DNA of 64,000 nucleotides. It comes from Methylotenera_A sp049687015 (lineage in GTDB: Bacteria; Pseudomonadota; Gammaproteobacteria; Burkholderiales; Methylophilaceae). The notes under the pieces were generated by a model, which made no database searches, was not told where the DNA came from, and was given only the letters and a program-made list of their open reading frames with translations. This document shows positions 8,519 to 16,018 of the stretch, piece by piece; within the stretch, counting starts at the first letter, position 1; each line of letters starts with the position of its first letter. The translations under genes were made by a program, and so were the position numbers. Location: positions 29,170-93,169 of the forward strand of contig JBAVIP010000020.1 of assembly GCA_049687015.1 (NCBI GenBank). Direction: 5' to 3'.

Positions 8519-9955
8519 TTAAACGTGAGCAGCAACAGGTGGAATGGAAGCAACCGCCGCTTTACCGCTGGTTGCCGTTTTAAGCACATTCCACAGCATA
8601 ATAATCATGCCGCTTAGGTAAAGCAGACCACCCAACCAACGGATAATATAGTAAGGAGTTTTTGCTTTAACACTTTCTACAAAAGTGTAGGTCAGTGTGC
8701 CGTCAGCATTGATAGCGCGCCACATTAAACCTTCCATCACTCCGGAAATCCACAGCGCAGAAATGTAAAGCACAATACCTATCGTCGCCAACCAGAAATG
8801 CAATTCAATTGCTTTGATGCTATGCATTTGTTTTTGACCAAACAAGCGCGGAATCATGTAATAAATCGCACCCATAGAAACCAGACCCACCCAGCCCAAC
8901 GCACCAGAATGTACGTGGCCTACTGTCCAATCGGTATAGTGTGAGAGTGAGTTTACAGTTTTAATCGCCATCATTGGGCCTTCAAAGGTACTCATACCGT
9001 AGAAAGATAATGAAACGATCAAAAAGCGTAGAATTGGGTCTGTACGCAATTTATGCCATGCGCCAGACATAGTCATCATGCCGTTGATCATGCCGCCCCA
9101 ACTAGGTGCTAACAATACTAGCGAAAACACCATACCTAAAGACTGAGTCCAATCAGGCAATGCGGTGTAATGCAAATGATGCGGGCCTGCCCACATATAG
9201 GTAAAAATCAGCGCCCAAAAGTGCACGATAGACAAGCTGTAAGAATACACGGGACGCTCTGCTTGCTTAGGCACAAAATAGTACATGATGCCCAAAAAAC
9301 CTGCTGTCAGGAAGAAACCAACCGCGTTATGGCCATACCACCACTGAATCATTGCATCCTGTACGCCCGCATAAGCAGAATAAGATTTCATCAAGCCAGC
9401 TGGCATTGCTGCACTATTTACAATGTGCAACAAGGCAACGGTGAGGATAAATGCACCAAAGAACCAGTTAGCCACATAAATATGTTTAACTCTGCGTTTG
9501 GCTATGGTACCAAAGAACACAATGGCGTAAGACACCCAAACTACCGCGATAAGCAGGTCAATAGGCCATTCCAGCTCAGCATACTCTTTGCCTTGCGTAT
9601 AACCTAAAGGCAGAGAAATGGCTGCTGCAAGAATCACCAGCTGCCAACCCCAGAAAGTAAAAGAGGCCAACTTTGGCATAAACAGACTGGTCTGGCAGGT
9701 ACGCTGTACCACAAAATAAGACGTGGCAAACAAGGTACATCCACCAAATGCGAAAATAACGGCATTGGTATGTAGTGGTCGCAAACGACCAAAACTTGTC
9801 CAGGGTAAGCCGAGATTGAGTTCTGGCCAGACAAGCTGTGCAGCGATAATTACGCCCACCAGCATGCCTACCACACCCCAAACCACGGCCATGATTGAAA
9901 ACTGCCGTACAACACCATCGTTATACGTGGTTGATTGTGTATTTAAGTCTTGCAT
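8519..9955 (-). CDS. ccoN: cbb3-type cytochrome c oxidase catalytic subunit I
   Basis: The 478-residue protein has twelve or so hydrophobic helices and is the haem-copper catalytic subunit that reduces O2 to water. Family histidine motifs are visible: LRPLHTNAVIFAFGG near the N-terminus, WWYGHNAVGFFLT, WAGPHHLHYTALPDW and VGHVHSGALGWVG. These supply the low-spin haem, haem b3 and CuB ligands. The ATG at 9955 is preceded by CGGGAG. A perfect FNR/ANR box lies about 105 bases upstream, so expression is probably induced at low oxygen. Confidence 0.98.
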   Translation of the reverse strand: MQDLNTQSTTYNDGVVRQFSIMAVVWGVVGMLVGVIIAAQLVWPELNLGLPWTSFGRLRPLHTNAVIFAFGGCTLFATSYFVVQRTCQTSLFMPKLASFTFWGWQLVILAAAISLPLGYTQGKEYAELEWPIDLLIAVVWVSYAIVFFGTIAKRRVKHIYVANWFFGAFILTVALLHIVNSAAMPAGLMKSYSAYAGVQDAMIQWWYGHNAVGFFLTAGFLGIMYYFVPKQAERPVYSYSLSIVHFWALIFTYMWAGPHHLHYTALPDWTQSLGMVFSLVLLAPSWGGMINGMMTMSGAWHKLRTDPILRFLIVSLSFYGMSTFEGPMMAIKTVNSLSHYTDWTVGHVHSGALGWVGLVSMGAIYYMIPRLFGQKQMHSIKAIELHFWLATIGIVLYISALWISGVMEGLMWRAINADGTLTYTFVESVKAKTPYYIIRWLGGLLYLSGMIIMLWNVLKTATSGKAAVASIPPVAAHV

Positions 9956-9972
9956 TTAATTCTCCCGTTTTT

Positions 9973-10008
9973 GTGCTTTTCACTTCTTTTGTGCTGATTA
10001 CTTCTTTT
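9973..10008. repeat. 18-bp imperfect tandem direct repeat in the ccoN leader
   Basis: GTGCTTTTCACTTCTTTT (9973-9990) is followed immediately by GTGCTGATTACTTCTTTT (9991-10008), identical at 15 of 18 positions. The pair lies between the FNR box and the ccoN ribosome-binding site, so it falls in the leader RNA. Function is unknown. Confidence 0.7.
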
Positions 10009-10053
10009 ACTGAGTCACGTGTGGCATTTTGCCGCACCACACCCTAAACCCGT

Positions 10054-10067
10054 TTGATACAAATCAA
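10054..10067. promoter_or_regulatory. FNR/ANR binding box upstream of ccoN
   Basis: TTGATACAAATCAA is a perfect match to the FNR/ANR/FixK palindrome TTGAT-N4-ATCAA. It overlaps the stop codon of ccoS and is centred about 105 bases upstream of the ccoN start. In many proteobacteria cbb3 operons are activated through such a site when oxygen is low. This is the best promoter evidence for ccoNOQPGH as a separate unit from ccoIS. Confidence 0.88.
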
Positions 10068-10201
10068 TCTTCGTACAGAATGCGCTCACCTTCTGCCTCG
10101 ACATCCTCAAACTGACCAGAATATATAGCCCACCAAAGCCCTCCCAATATCACCAACACAAGAATAACCGATAAGGGGATGAGTAGAAAAAGAATATCCA
10201 T
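10064..10201 (-). CDS. ccoS: cbb3 oxidase maturation protein CcoS
   Basis: A 45-residue product begins MDILFLLIPLSVILVLVILG and continues GLWWAIYSGQFEDVEAEG. One N-terminal helix is followed by the W-x-x-x-SGQF(E/D)D signature of CcoS/FixS, needed to insert copper and haem into the oxidase. Its ATG at 10201 overlaps the TAA of ccoI by one base (TAATG), so the two are translationally coupled. Its own stop codon lies within the FNR box for ccoN. Confidence 0.93.
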   Translation of the reverse strand: MDILFLLIPLSVILVLVILGGLWWAIYSGQFEDVEAEGERILYED

Positions 10202-12516
10202 TATATTCCCTCCGAAACAGGGTTGGCAATACGGGATAAGCGCGCCGCATTAAGAATTACCAGCAATGAACTTAGTGCCATGCCCAGGCCAGCAAGCCAT
10301 GCCGGCAACATGCCGGCCACGGCTAAAGGAACACAGATTGCATTATAGGCTGCTGCCCAGATCAGATTCTGTTTGACGATATGCATAGTGCGTTTTGCCT
10401 GTGCAATCAACTGTGGCACCATCGCAAGCTGTCCACTCATGATAACAAAGTCCGATTGCGCTTGCGCCAATGGTACCGCTTGCCCCATAGCGATAGAAAC
10501 ATGCGCGCTTGCCAGCACAGGCCCATCGTTCAAGCCATCCCCAACCATCGCCACTCTATGCCCTTGTTGTTGTAAAGATTGAAGATGTACAAGTTTATCT
10601 TGTGGTGTACAGCTGCCCCTAGCCTGATTGATTCCAACCATTTTTGCAATTCGCTCTACCGGCTGCAACTTATCTCCAGACAACACCTCAACCTTTATTC
10701 CACTTTCTTGAAGCGTGCGAATTGCTGAGGCTGCGTCTGGTTTTATCGCCTCTACAATTTCAAAACTTGCTAACCAGCCTTGTTCAGAAACTAGATATAC
10801 TTTTGAAATATCGCCATTCGCGTAATGAGAATGGTCACCGTCTAATTCACAAAACTGTGCAGAGCCTAGCTTTAGTCTGCCATAAGTGGAATCTGCCGTC
10901 AGCCCAAACCCTGAAACCTCCTGTACATTAGTGATTTGAGCCGGAATTTCCGTCTCTGCTTGATTTTTATTAGCGACTACTAAAGCACGAGAAACTGGAT
11001 GTAGTGAATGTTGAGCAATGGCTGCTGCAATCTGCAGGGCTGCTGACTGGCTGAGATTCTCATGAGTGGATATTTGCCCTACTGTCATACTATCATGCGT
11101 GAGGGTGCCGGTTTTATCAAAAACGATGGTGTCAATTGTGGTGAGCGCTTCCAGCGCCTGCATTTTACGTACCAGCACGCCGCTACGCGCCAAAGCGCCT
11201 GATGCGGTCAGCATGGCGGCTGGCGTGGCTAGAGAGAGCGCACACGGACACGTCACAATCAGCACGGCAACAGCCGCCATCAAGGCGCGACTATGGTCGG
11301 TTTGCCACCAAAAAGCTGCGGATGCGGCAGCGGCCACTAAAACGGCCAACAAAAATGGGCGTGCAATGCGATCCGCCAGCAGGGCAAGGCGTGGTTTCTC
11401 GACCGAAACACGTTCCATCAGCGCAACAATTTGCGCATAACGCGTGGATTGCCCGATTTTATCAATGCGAACCTGTACGGCTGCAGATAAATTATGGCTG
11501 CCCGCGATAACCTCTGTACCCGTTTGTTTAGCAACAGCGCGTGATTCTCCGGTCAGCAAAGCTTCATCCGCGCTGGTGCTGCCTAAAGTGATCGTGCCAT
11601 CTGCGGGAAAGGTTTCACCGGGCAGTATTCGTACGACATCACCGACATTGAGTCGGCGTACAGCAACGCGCTCAAAGCTGCCGTCGCCTTTGATACGATC
11701 TACACTGCTGGGTAAACGGCGCATTAGCGCGTCTAACGCACCAGCAGTACGGTCACGCATGCGCAACTCTATCCAGCGGCCTGTAAGCAGAAAGAATACA
11801 AACATGGTGAGCGAATCAAAATAGACCTCACTCCCCCACCAGCCAGCAGGCTCAAAAGTAGCTGCCGTGCTAACGACAAAGGTAATCAGAATGCCCAGTG
11901 CTACAGGCATATCCATACTGATCTGACGCTGCTTGAGGTCATTGAGCGCGTTGCTAAAAAACGGACCTGAGGAGAAAAGCAACACCGGCAAAGTGAGTAT
12001 CCACGATGCCCAGCGCAATAAATTCAGCATATCCGGCGTCATGTCTCCAGGGGTTGCCACATACACAGGGTACGCGTACATCATCACCTGCATCATGCAG
12101 AACCCTGCGACCAGTAATCGCCATAACATTAAACGTTGATTTTTGCGCCTATCATCCTGGCTAAATGCCTCGGTTGCGGGTAAAGCACGATACCCTGCCT
12201 TGCTCACCGCTCGCATCCAGTCAGAAGGTTTTACAACATCCGCATCCCACACCAGGCGCGCCCGCCCGCTTGTGGCATTGACATCGGCACTTACAACACC
12301 TGAAACAGATTTCAATGCTTTTTCTACATTCATCGCACAAGCCGCACAGTGCATGCCCTCAATCGCCAAATGCGATTCCCACTCATGTTGACTTCCATCG
12401 AGAGTTTGGCTGAAACTTGACCACTCGGCGGGCTCATCAAGCGCAACCCATATACCTTCGTCCGCTACATGCGTAGCAGGTTGGGTTGGCGTAAATGTAG
12501 GGGCTGATGCCAGCAT
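10201..12516 (-). CDS. ccoI: copper-exporting P1B ATPase of cbb3 assembly (CcoI/FixI)
   Basis: This 771-residue heavy-metal ATPase moves Cu+ across the inner membrane for insertion into cbb3 oxidase. One N-terminal metal-binding domain has GMHCAAC (C57, C60). Eight helices follow, including the transport motif TCPCALSLATPAAM. The catalytic domain contains VFDKTGTLT, and the hinge contains GDGLNDGPVLASAHVSIAMG. Length and the single metal-binding domain fit FixI/CcoI. It is translationally coupled to ccoS, which supports the oxidase role over general copper detoxification (CopA). The initiator ATG at 12516 lies 22 bases downstream of an AT-rich palindrome. Confidence 0.93.
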   Translation of the reverse strand: MLASAPTFTPTQPATHVADEGIWVALDEPAEWSSFSQTLDGSQHEWESHLAIEGMHCAACAMNVEKALKSVSGVVSADVNATSGRARLVWDADVVKPSDWMRAVSKAGYRALPATEAFSQDDRRKNQRLMLWRLLVAGFCMMQVMMYAYPVYVATPGDMTPDMLNLLRWASWILTLPVLLFSSGPFFSNALNDLKQRQISMDMPVALGILITFVVSTAATFEPAGWWGSEVYFDSLTMFVFFLLTGRWIELRMRDRTAGALDALMRRLPSSVDRIKGDGSFERVAVRRLNVGDVVRILPGETFPADGTITLGSTSADEALLTGESRAVAKQTGTEVIAGSHNLSAAVQVRIDKIGQSTRYAQIVALMERVSVEKPRLALLADRIARPFLLAVLVAAAASAAFWWQTDHSRALMAAVAVLIVTCPCALSLATPAAMLTASGALARSGVLVRKMQALEALTTIDTIVFDKTGTLTHDSMTVGQISTHENLSQSAALQIAAAIAQHSLHPVSRALVVANKNQAETEIPAQITNVQEVSGFGLTADSTYGRLKLGSAQFCELDGDHSHYANGDISKVYLVSEQGWLASFEIVEAIKPDAASAIRTLQESGIKVEVLSGDKLQPVERIAKMVGINQARGSCTPQDKLVHLQSLQQQGHRVAMVGDGLNDGPVLASAHVSIAMGQAVPLAQAQSDFVIMSGQLAMVPQLIAQAKRTMHIVKQNLIWAAAYNAICVPLAVAGMLPAWLAGLGMALSSLLVILNAARLSRIANPVSEGI

Positions 12517-12538
12517 AAATAAATCGCTTTACTTCTAT

Positions 12539-12558
12539 AATATATAAAATTATATATT
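12539..12558. repeat. AT-rich perfect palindrome upstream of ccoI
   Basis: AATATATAA and TTATATATT form perfect 9-bp arms around AA, just upstream of the ccoI start. It contains TATAAT-like strings on both strands and may simply be an overlapping promoter -10 region for the divergent genes. Confidence 0.5.
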
Positions 12559-12656
12559 GTTCGCTATGGCATGCAAAACGAACAATTACGTTGACACATT
12601 TCAATAGCTATAGTTTAGGTCTAAATATCAGGAAAAAGATAAAAATAAATGAAAAA

Positions 12657-12679
12657 ATCAACATAAGTTTTATGTTGAT
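12657..12679. promoter_or_regulatory. perfect inverted repeat in the ion-channel leader
   Basis: ATCAACATAA and TTATGTTGAT are perfect 10-bp arms around GTT, 67 bases upstream of the channel gene ATG. It could be an operator or an RNA hairpin. The outer ATCAA/TTGAT pentamers are FNR half-sites in the everted orientation, so this is not a standard FNR box. Confidence 0.6.
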
Positions 12680-12709
12680 CGCAAACACTTGCAATTGCTC
12701 TTCTTGGAA

Positions 12710-12732
12710 TATAGAGTCGCATCTACTCTATA
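12710..12732 (+). promoter_or_regulatory. stem-loop directly before the ion-channel ribosome-binding site
   Basis: TATAGAGT and ACTCTATA are perfect 8-bp arms around CGCATCT. The stem ends three bases before the GCAGGTG ribosome-binding region and 14 bases before the ATG at 12747, so the structure probably sits in the mRNA leader. Confidence 0.55.
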
Positions 12733-12746
12733 AGCAGGTGTTAAAC

Positions 12747-13406
12747 ATGCAATCCATCACTTCTTTTCTCAAACGCTACCCTTTTGCCATGCTGCTTGGC
12801 GTTCAACTTATTAGTATCTTATTTTATGGAACAATGAATGATTCACAAATTAGCCAATTAATTTTTAATTGTTTTGGTCTGACTGTACCCATTTTAACGG
12901 TTTGGGTAGTGTACCGCACGCCGGCCATCAATTGGGTGGCATTCACTTTGGTGATATTGGCGGTTGGGTCATCATTGTTAGCAAACTTTGCTAACCAGCC
13001 GCATTTGTTAGCTTGGGCGCATGCTTTCGAGAGTTTGCTGTATTTTTACGCTGCGATAAGCTTGGTCATGTATATGTTTAGAGATGACATTGTGACCTTA
13101 GATGAGCTCTATGCAGCAGCAGCCACATTTACACTGCTTGTATGGGCATTTGCGCTCGCTTATTCCGTATGCCAACAAGTGTATCCCGGCAGTGTATTAG
13201 CAGCTATCAATCCTAATAACCCGCGCAGTTGGATTGAGCTATTGTTTATGAGCTTTTCCATACAATCTAGTACGGGTGTTGGCGATGTTATCCCTATTTC
13301 TGGCCCCGCCAGGGCGATCGGATCGTTACAGATTTTTACTGGGGTGATGTATATTGCAATCGTGGTGTCACGTTTGGTTGGTTTAGCAGCTAACTCCAAA
13401 AAATGA
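12747..13406 (+). CDS. small two-pore-helix-type potassium channel (Ion_trans_2)
   Basis: The 219-residue membrane protein has about six hydrophobic segments and ends with a pore loop FSIQSSTGVGDVIP. STGVGD resembles the K+ selectivity filter T-(V/I)-G-(Y/F)-G-D. A final inner helix follows (SLQIFTGVMYIAIVVSRLVGL). There is no cytoplasmic RCK or nucleotide-binding domain. The frame is open upstream to an ATG at 12591, but I chose 12747 because that start gives a normal protein and follows the leader hairpins and a GCAGGTG sequence. The gene is divergent from ccoI and ends two bases before the convergent PQQ-propeller gene. Ion preference is inferred. Confidence 0.75.
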   Translation: MQSITSFLKRYPFAMLLGVQLISILFYGTMNDSQISQLIFNCFGLTVPILTVWVVYRTPAINWVAFTLVILAVGSSLLANFANQPHLLAWAHAFESLLYFYAAISLVMYMFRDDIVTLDELYAAAATFTLLVWAFALAYSVCQQVYPGSVLAAINPNNPRSWIELLFMSFSIQSSTGVGDVIPISGPARAIGSLQIFTGVMYIAIVVSRLVGLAANSKK

Positions 13407-13408
13407 AT

Positions 13409-15193
13409 TTATTTTTTTAAGGTGTACACCAGCACTGCATCGCCTTGCTTGTAGCCAAATATGGAGCTGCCGCCACTCGCCACAGCGATATACTGCACGC
13501 CGTCGATCGTGTAAGTAATTGGCGGCGCGTTGACGCCAAACTCTGATTTAGCTTGCCATAGCAGCTCGCCTGTCTGGCTGTTATAGGCGTTAAAGCTGCC
13601 GTTACCCTCACCCATAAACACCAGACTGCCCGCTGTTGCCAGCACGCCGCCCACCAAAGGCTGTGCGGTTTTGCTTTGCCAGGCAATTTTTCCGGAGGTT
13701 AAATCAATGGCTGAAAGCAAGCCCCAGCGCGGGTCACTGGTAGGCTCACTGGCCGCATAGCGTATGGCAGGTTTGCCGTCTTTAGCAGGAGTTTCGTGCA
13801 AGGTGTAACGAATTGGTGCGTGGATCCCTGCTATAAACGCGCGCTGACTGGCTTCATCTACACTCACAGGTGACCAGTTTGAGCCGCCCAGGATGCCAGG
13901 ATACACAGCTATGCCTTCAAAAGTCGCTTTCTTGAACATATTGAGCTGCGGCACAAAAGCCTCTGATTTTTTCAGCAACTTGCCTGTTGCCCTATCATGC
14001 ACATAAAACCAACCAGTTTTGCTGGCCTGGCCTACGGCAGGAATTGTTTTGCCATCTAATTTGTAATTAAATAATACTGGCGGGCTTGCCAAGTCATAGC
14101 CCCACAAGTCATGCGGCACCTGCTGATAATGCCATTTGAGCTTGCCGGTATTGACATCCAGCGCTACCAAAGAAACTGTATAAAGATTATCGCCAGGACG
14201 TGAAATATCATTCATCTGCGGGCTTGGGTTGCCCGTACCAAAATACAGTGTATCGGTCGCAACATCAATCGCAGGCGTGCTCCAAGCAGAGCCGCCGCCA
14301 AAACGTGCCGCATCAGGATATTTAGCCAAATCAGCTTTTTCGGCAGCTACATCGCGGTTAAAAGTCGCGCCATCTTCCGTTGTTTCGGCAAATACACCCT
14401 CCCAGCCCTTGTCGGGAATCGTATCGAATTGCCAGACGCGCTTGCCGTTATTTACATCATAGGCCGCCAGAAAGCCAGGCCGCCCATAACGCCCCGTTAC
14501 ACCAATGACAGCGCCTAACGGCGCATCAGCAGTTGGATTATCAATGTGCAAGCCATAACCCACCCCGGTGATGCCGATAATCACTTTGCCCTTGTACACC
14601 ACAGGCGCCATGGCGATGCCAATTCCCGTGCCGCCTGTAACCTTACGCGCACTATTCGGATCATCTTTGTTCAGCGCATCCTGGCCTTCGGTGCCGATAG
14701 CACCCTCTACCACGTCGATATCCCATTCTTTGGCGCCAGTTTTAGCATTCAGCGCAATCAAACGTGCGTCCACCGTGCCTATAAACACGCGGCCCGCAGC
14801 TACTGCTACGCCTCTGTTGGCCGGGCCGCAGCACATTTTCCAGTCTTTACGCCTGTCATGATTGTAGCGCCAGAGCTGCTTACCAGTTTTAGCATCTAAA
14901 GCCACTACATGGTTAAAAGGCAGGGACAGATACATTACACCGCCTTGCACGATCGGTGTGGCCTGAAAAGTCGCCATGATGCCGCTTTTATATTGCCAGG
15001 CCTGTACCAGGTTTTTTACATTGTCCTTGTTAATTTGCACAGACGGCGAAAAGCGCTGGCTACTGTAATCACGCCCAAAGCTTGGCCAATCCTGCGTTTC
15101 CGCGTGGTATTGCTTTGAAATATGTGCGCAGGCCGCGAGTAAACTCACAACAGCCGCTAAAACCAAAAAATTCAGATTAAAATGACGTTTCAT
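13409..15193 (-). CDS. PQQ-dehydrogenase-like beta-propeller lipoprotein with altered active site
   Basis: The 594-residue product has a lipoprotein signal (LLAAC) and an eight-bladed quinoprotein propeller with several (A/N)-x-(T/N)-G-K-x-x-W repeats. Conserved family parts are the vicinal disulfide (C121-C122 in KMCCGPANRGVA), GTGNPSP and RPGDNLYT. However, the site that is D-Y-(D/A) in methanol and other quinoprotein dehydrogenases reads G365-Y366-D367. The position of the metal-binding Glu (AEYG-like) reads G-R235-Y-G. It lacks a cytochrome domain and is not mxaF or xoxF. It may bind PQQ differently, use another metal geometry, or be non-catalytic. The ATG at 15193 is preferred over an upstream ATG at 15220 because it directly precedes a standard signal peptide. 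Confidence 0.8.
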   Translation of the reverse strand: MKRHFNLNFLVLAAVVSLLAACAHISKQYHAETQDWPSFGRDYSSQRFSPSVQINKDNVKNLVQAWQYKSGIMATFQATPIVQGGVMYLSLPFNHVVALDAKTGKQLWRYNHDRRKDWKMCCGPANRGVAVAAGRVFIGTVDARLIALNAKTGAKEWDIDVVEGAIGTEGQDALNKDDPNSARKVTGGTGIGIAMAPVVYKGKVIIGITGVGYGLHIDNPTADAPLGAVIGVTGRYGRPGFLAAYDVNNGKRVWQFDTIPDKGWEGVFAETTEDGATFNRDVAAEKADLAKYPDAARFGGGSAWSTPAIDVATDTLYFGTGNPSPQMNDISRPGDNLYTVSLVALDVNTGKLKWHYQQVPHDLWGYDLASPPVLFNYKLDGKTIPAVGQASKTGWFYVHDRATGKLLKKSEAFVPQLNMFKKATFEGIAVYPGILGGSNWSPVSVDEASQRAFIAGIHAPIRYTLHETPAKDGKPAIRYAASEPTSDPRWGLLSAIDLTSGKIAWQSKTAQPLVGGVLATAGSLVFMGEGNGSFNAYNSQTGELLWQAKSEFGVNAPPITYTIDGVQYIAVASGGSSIFGYKQGDAVLVYTLKK

Positions 15194-15313
15194 AATGGCA
15201 GGTTCCAATGATTTATTCATAGCATACCGGTAAGTATATAGCTTGAATTTAGTTTCAAATAAAAAATGCTCAAAATAAGTTGTGCAGACCCTGCAAAACC
15301 AAGACGGGACAAC

Positions 15314-16018
15314 ATGCAGTTCGCTAATATAAATTGGATTAACAACCAACCATATTCTATTGATTTTAATGATATTTACTTTTCAACAGAGGGCGGTCAG
15401 CAGGAAACAGAATATGTATTTATTACTCATAATCAATTAAAGCAGCGTTTTGCGCAACCTAATCTCCATCACTTCACCATTATCGAAACCGGCTTCGGCA
15501 CCGGGCTCAATTTTTTGGCGGTCTGCGCGCGTTGGCTGGCATTGTCGCCGCCTCATGCGAAATTGCATTACGTCAGCATCGAGAAATACCCGCTTAAGCT
15601 TGTTGATTTACAGCGTGCCATGCAACTTCTGCCACAATTCAGCGTTATTTCATCCGAACTCATCTCAAAATATGCTGGACTTGAATCCGGGCTAAATCAG
15701 TTTAACCTTGCTGCAAGCCGCATCCAGCTTGACTTATGGATTGGCGATGTTGTCATGCAGCTCATTCAAATCAGCGATATAGCTGACGCTTGGATACTTG
15801 ACGGCTTTGCGCCAGCCAAAAATGCTGACATGTGGTCTGGCGAGGTATTCGAACATATTGAAAGGCTCTCCAGGATCAACACCACATTTGCCACCTTCAC
15901 CAGTGCTGGAGTGGTTCGCCGCGGGTTACAAGCGGTAGGTTTTGACGTAAAAAAACAGGCCGGTTTCGGCAAAAAGCGCGAGATGCTGAACGGCGTCTTT
16001 ACGGGGAAAAGCGCATGA
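15314..16018 (+). CDS. mnmD: tRNA (mnm5s2U34) methyltransferase, separate MnmD domain
   Basis: The 234-residue protein matches the N-terminal methyltransferase domain of E. coli MnmC, which methylates nm5(s2)U34 in tRNA using S-adenosylmethionine. Visible motifs are NQPYSIDFNDIYFS at the start, the SAM site ETGFGTGLNFLA, and WILDGFAPAKNADMWS and KKREMLNG near the end. I chose ATG 15314, preceded by GACGGGA, over an in-frame ATG at 15266. In E. coli this domain is fused to the FAD oxidase domain. Here it ends in an ATGA overlap with that gene and in a different frame. Confidence 0.9.
   Translation: MQFANINWINNQPYSIDFNDIYFSTEGGQQETEYVFITHNQLKQRFAQPNLHHFTIIETGFGTGLNFLAVCARWLALSPPHAKLHYVSIEKYPLKLVDLQRAMQLLPQFSVISSELISKYAGLESGLNQFNLAASRIQLDLWIGDVVMQLIQISDIADAWILDGFAPAKNADMWSGEVFEHIERLSRINTTFATFTSAGVVRRGLQAVGFDVKKQAGFGKKREMLNGVFTGKSA

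Noticed and set aside
12517..12746. FNR box for ccoI
   Set aside because: ATCAA and TTGAT pentamers are present but in everted order with a longer spacer, so it does not match TTGAT-N4-ATCAA.
13409..15193. Assignment as methanol dehydrogenase (mxaF or xoxF)
   Set aside because: The DYA/DYD motif is GYD, the metal-binding Glu is not in place, the protein has a lipobox, and no mxa/xox accessory genes are nearby.
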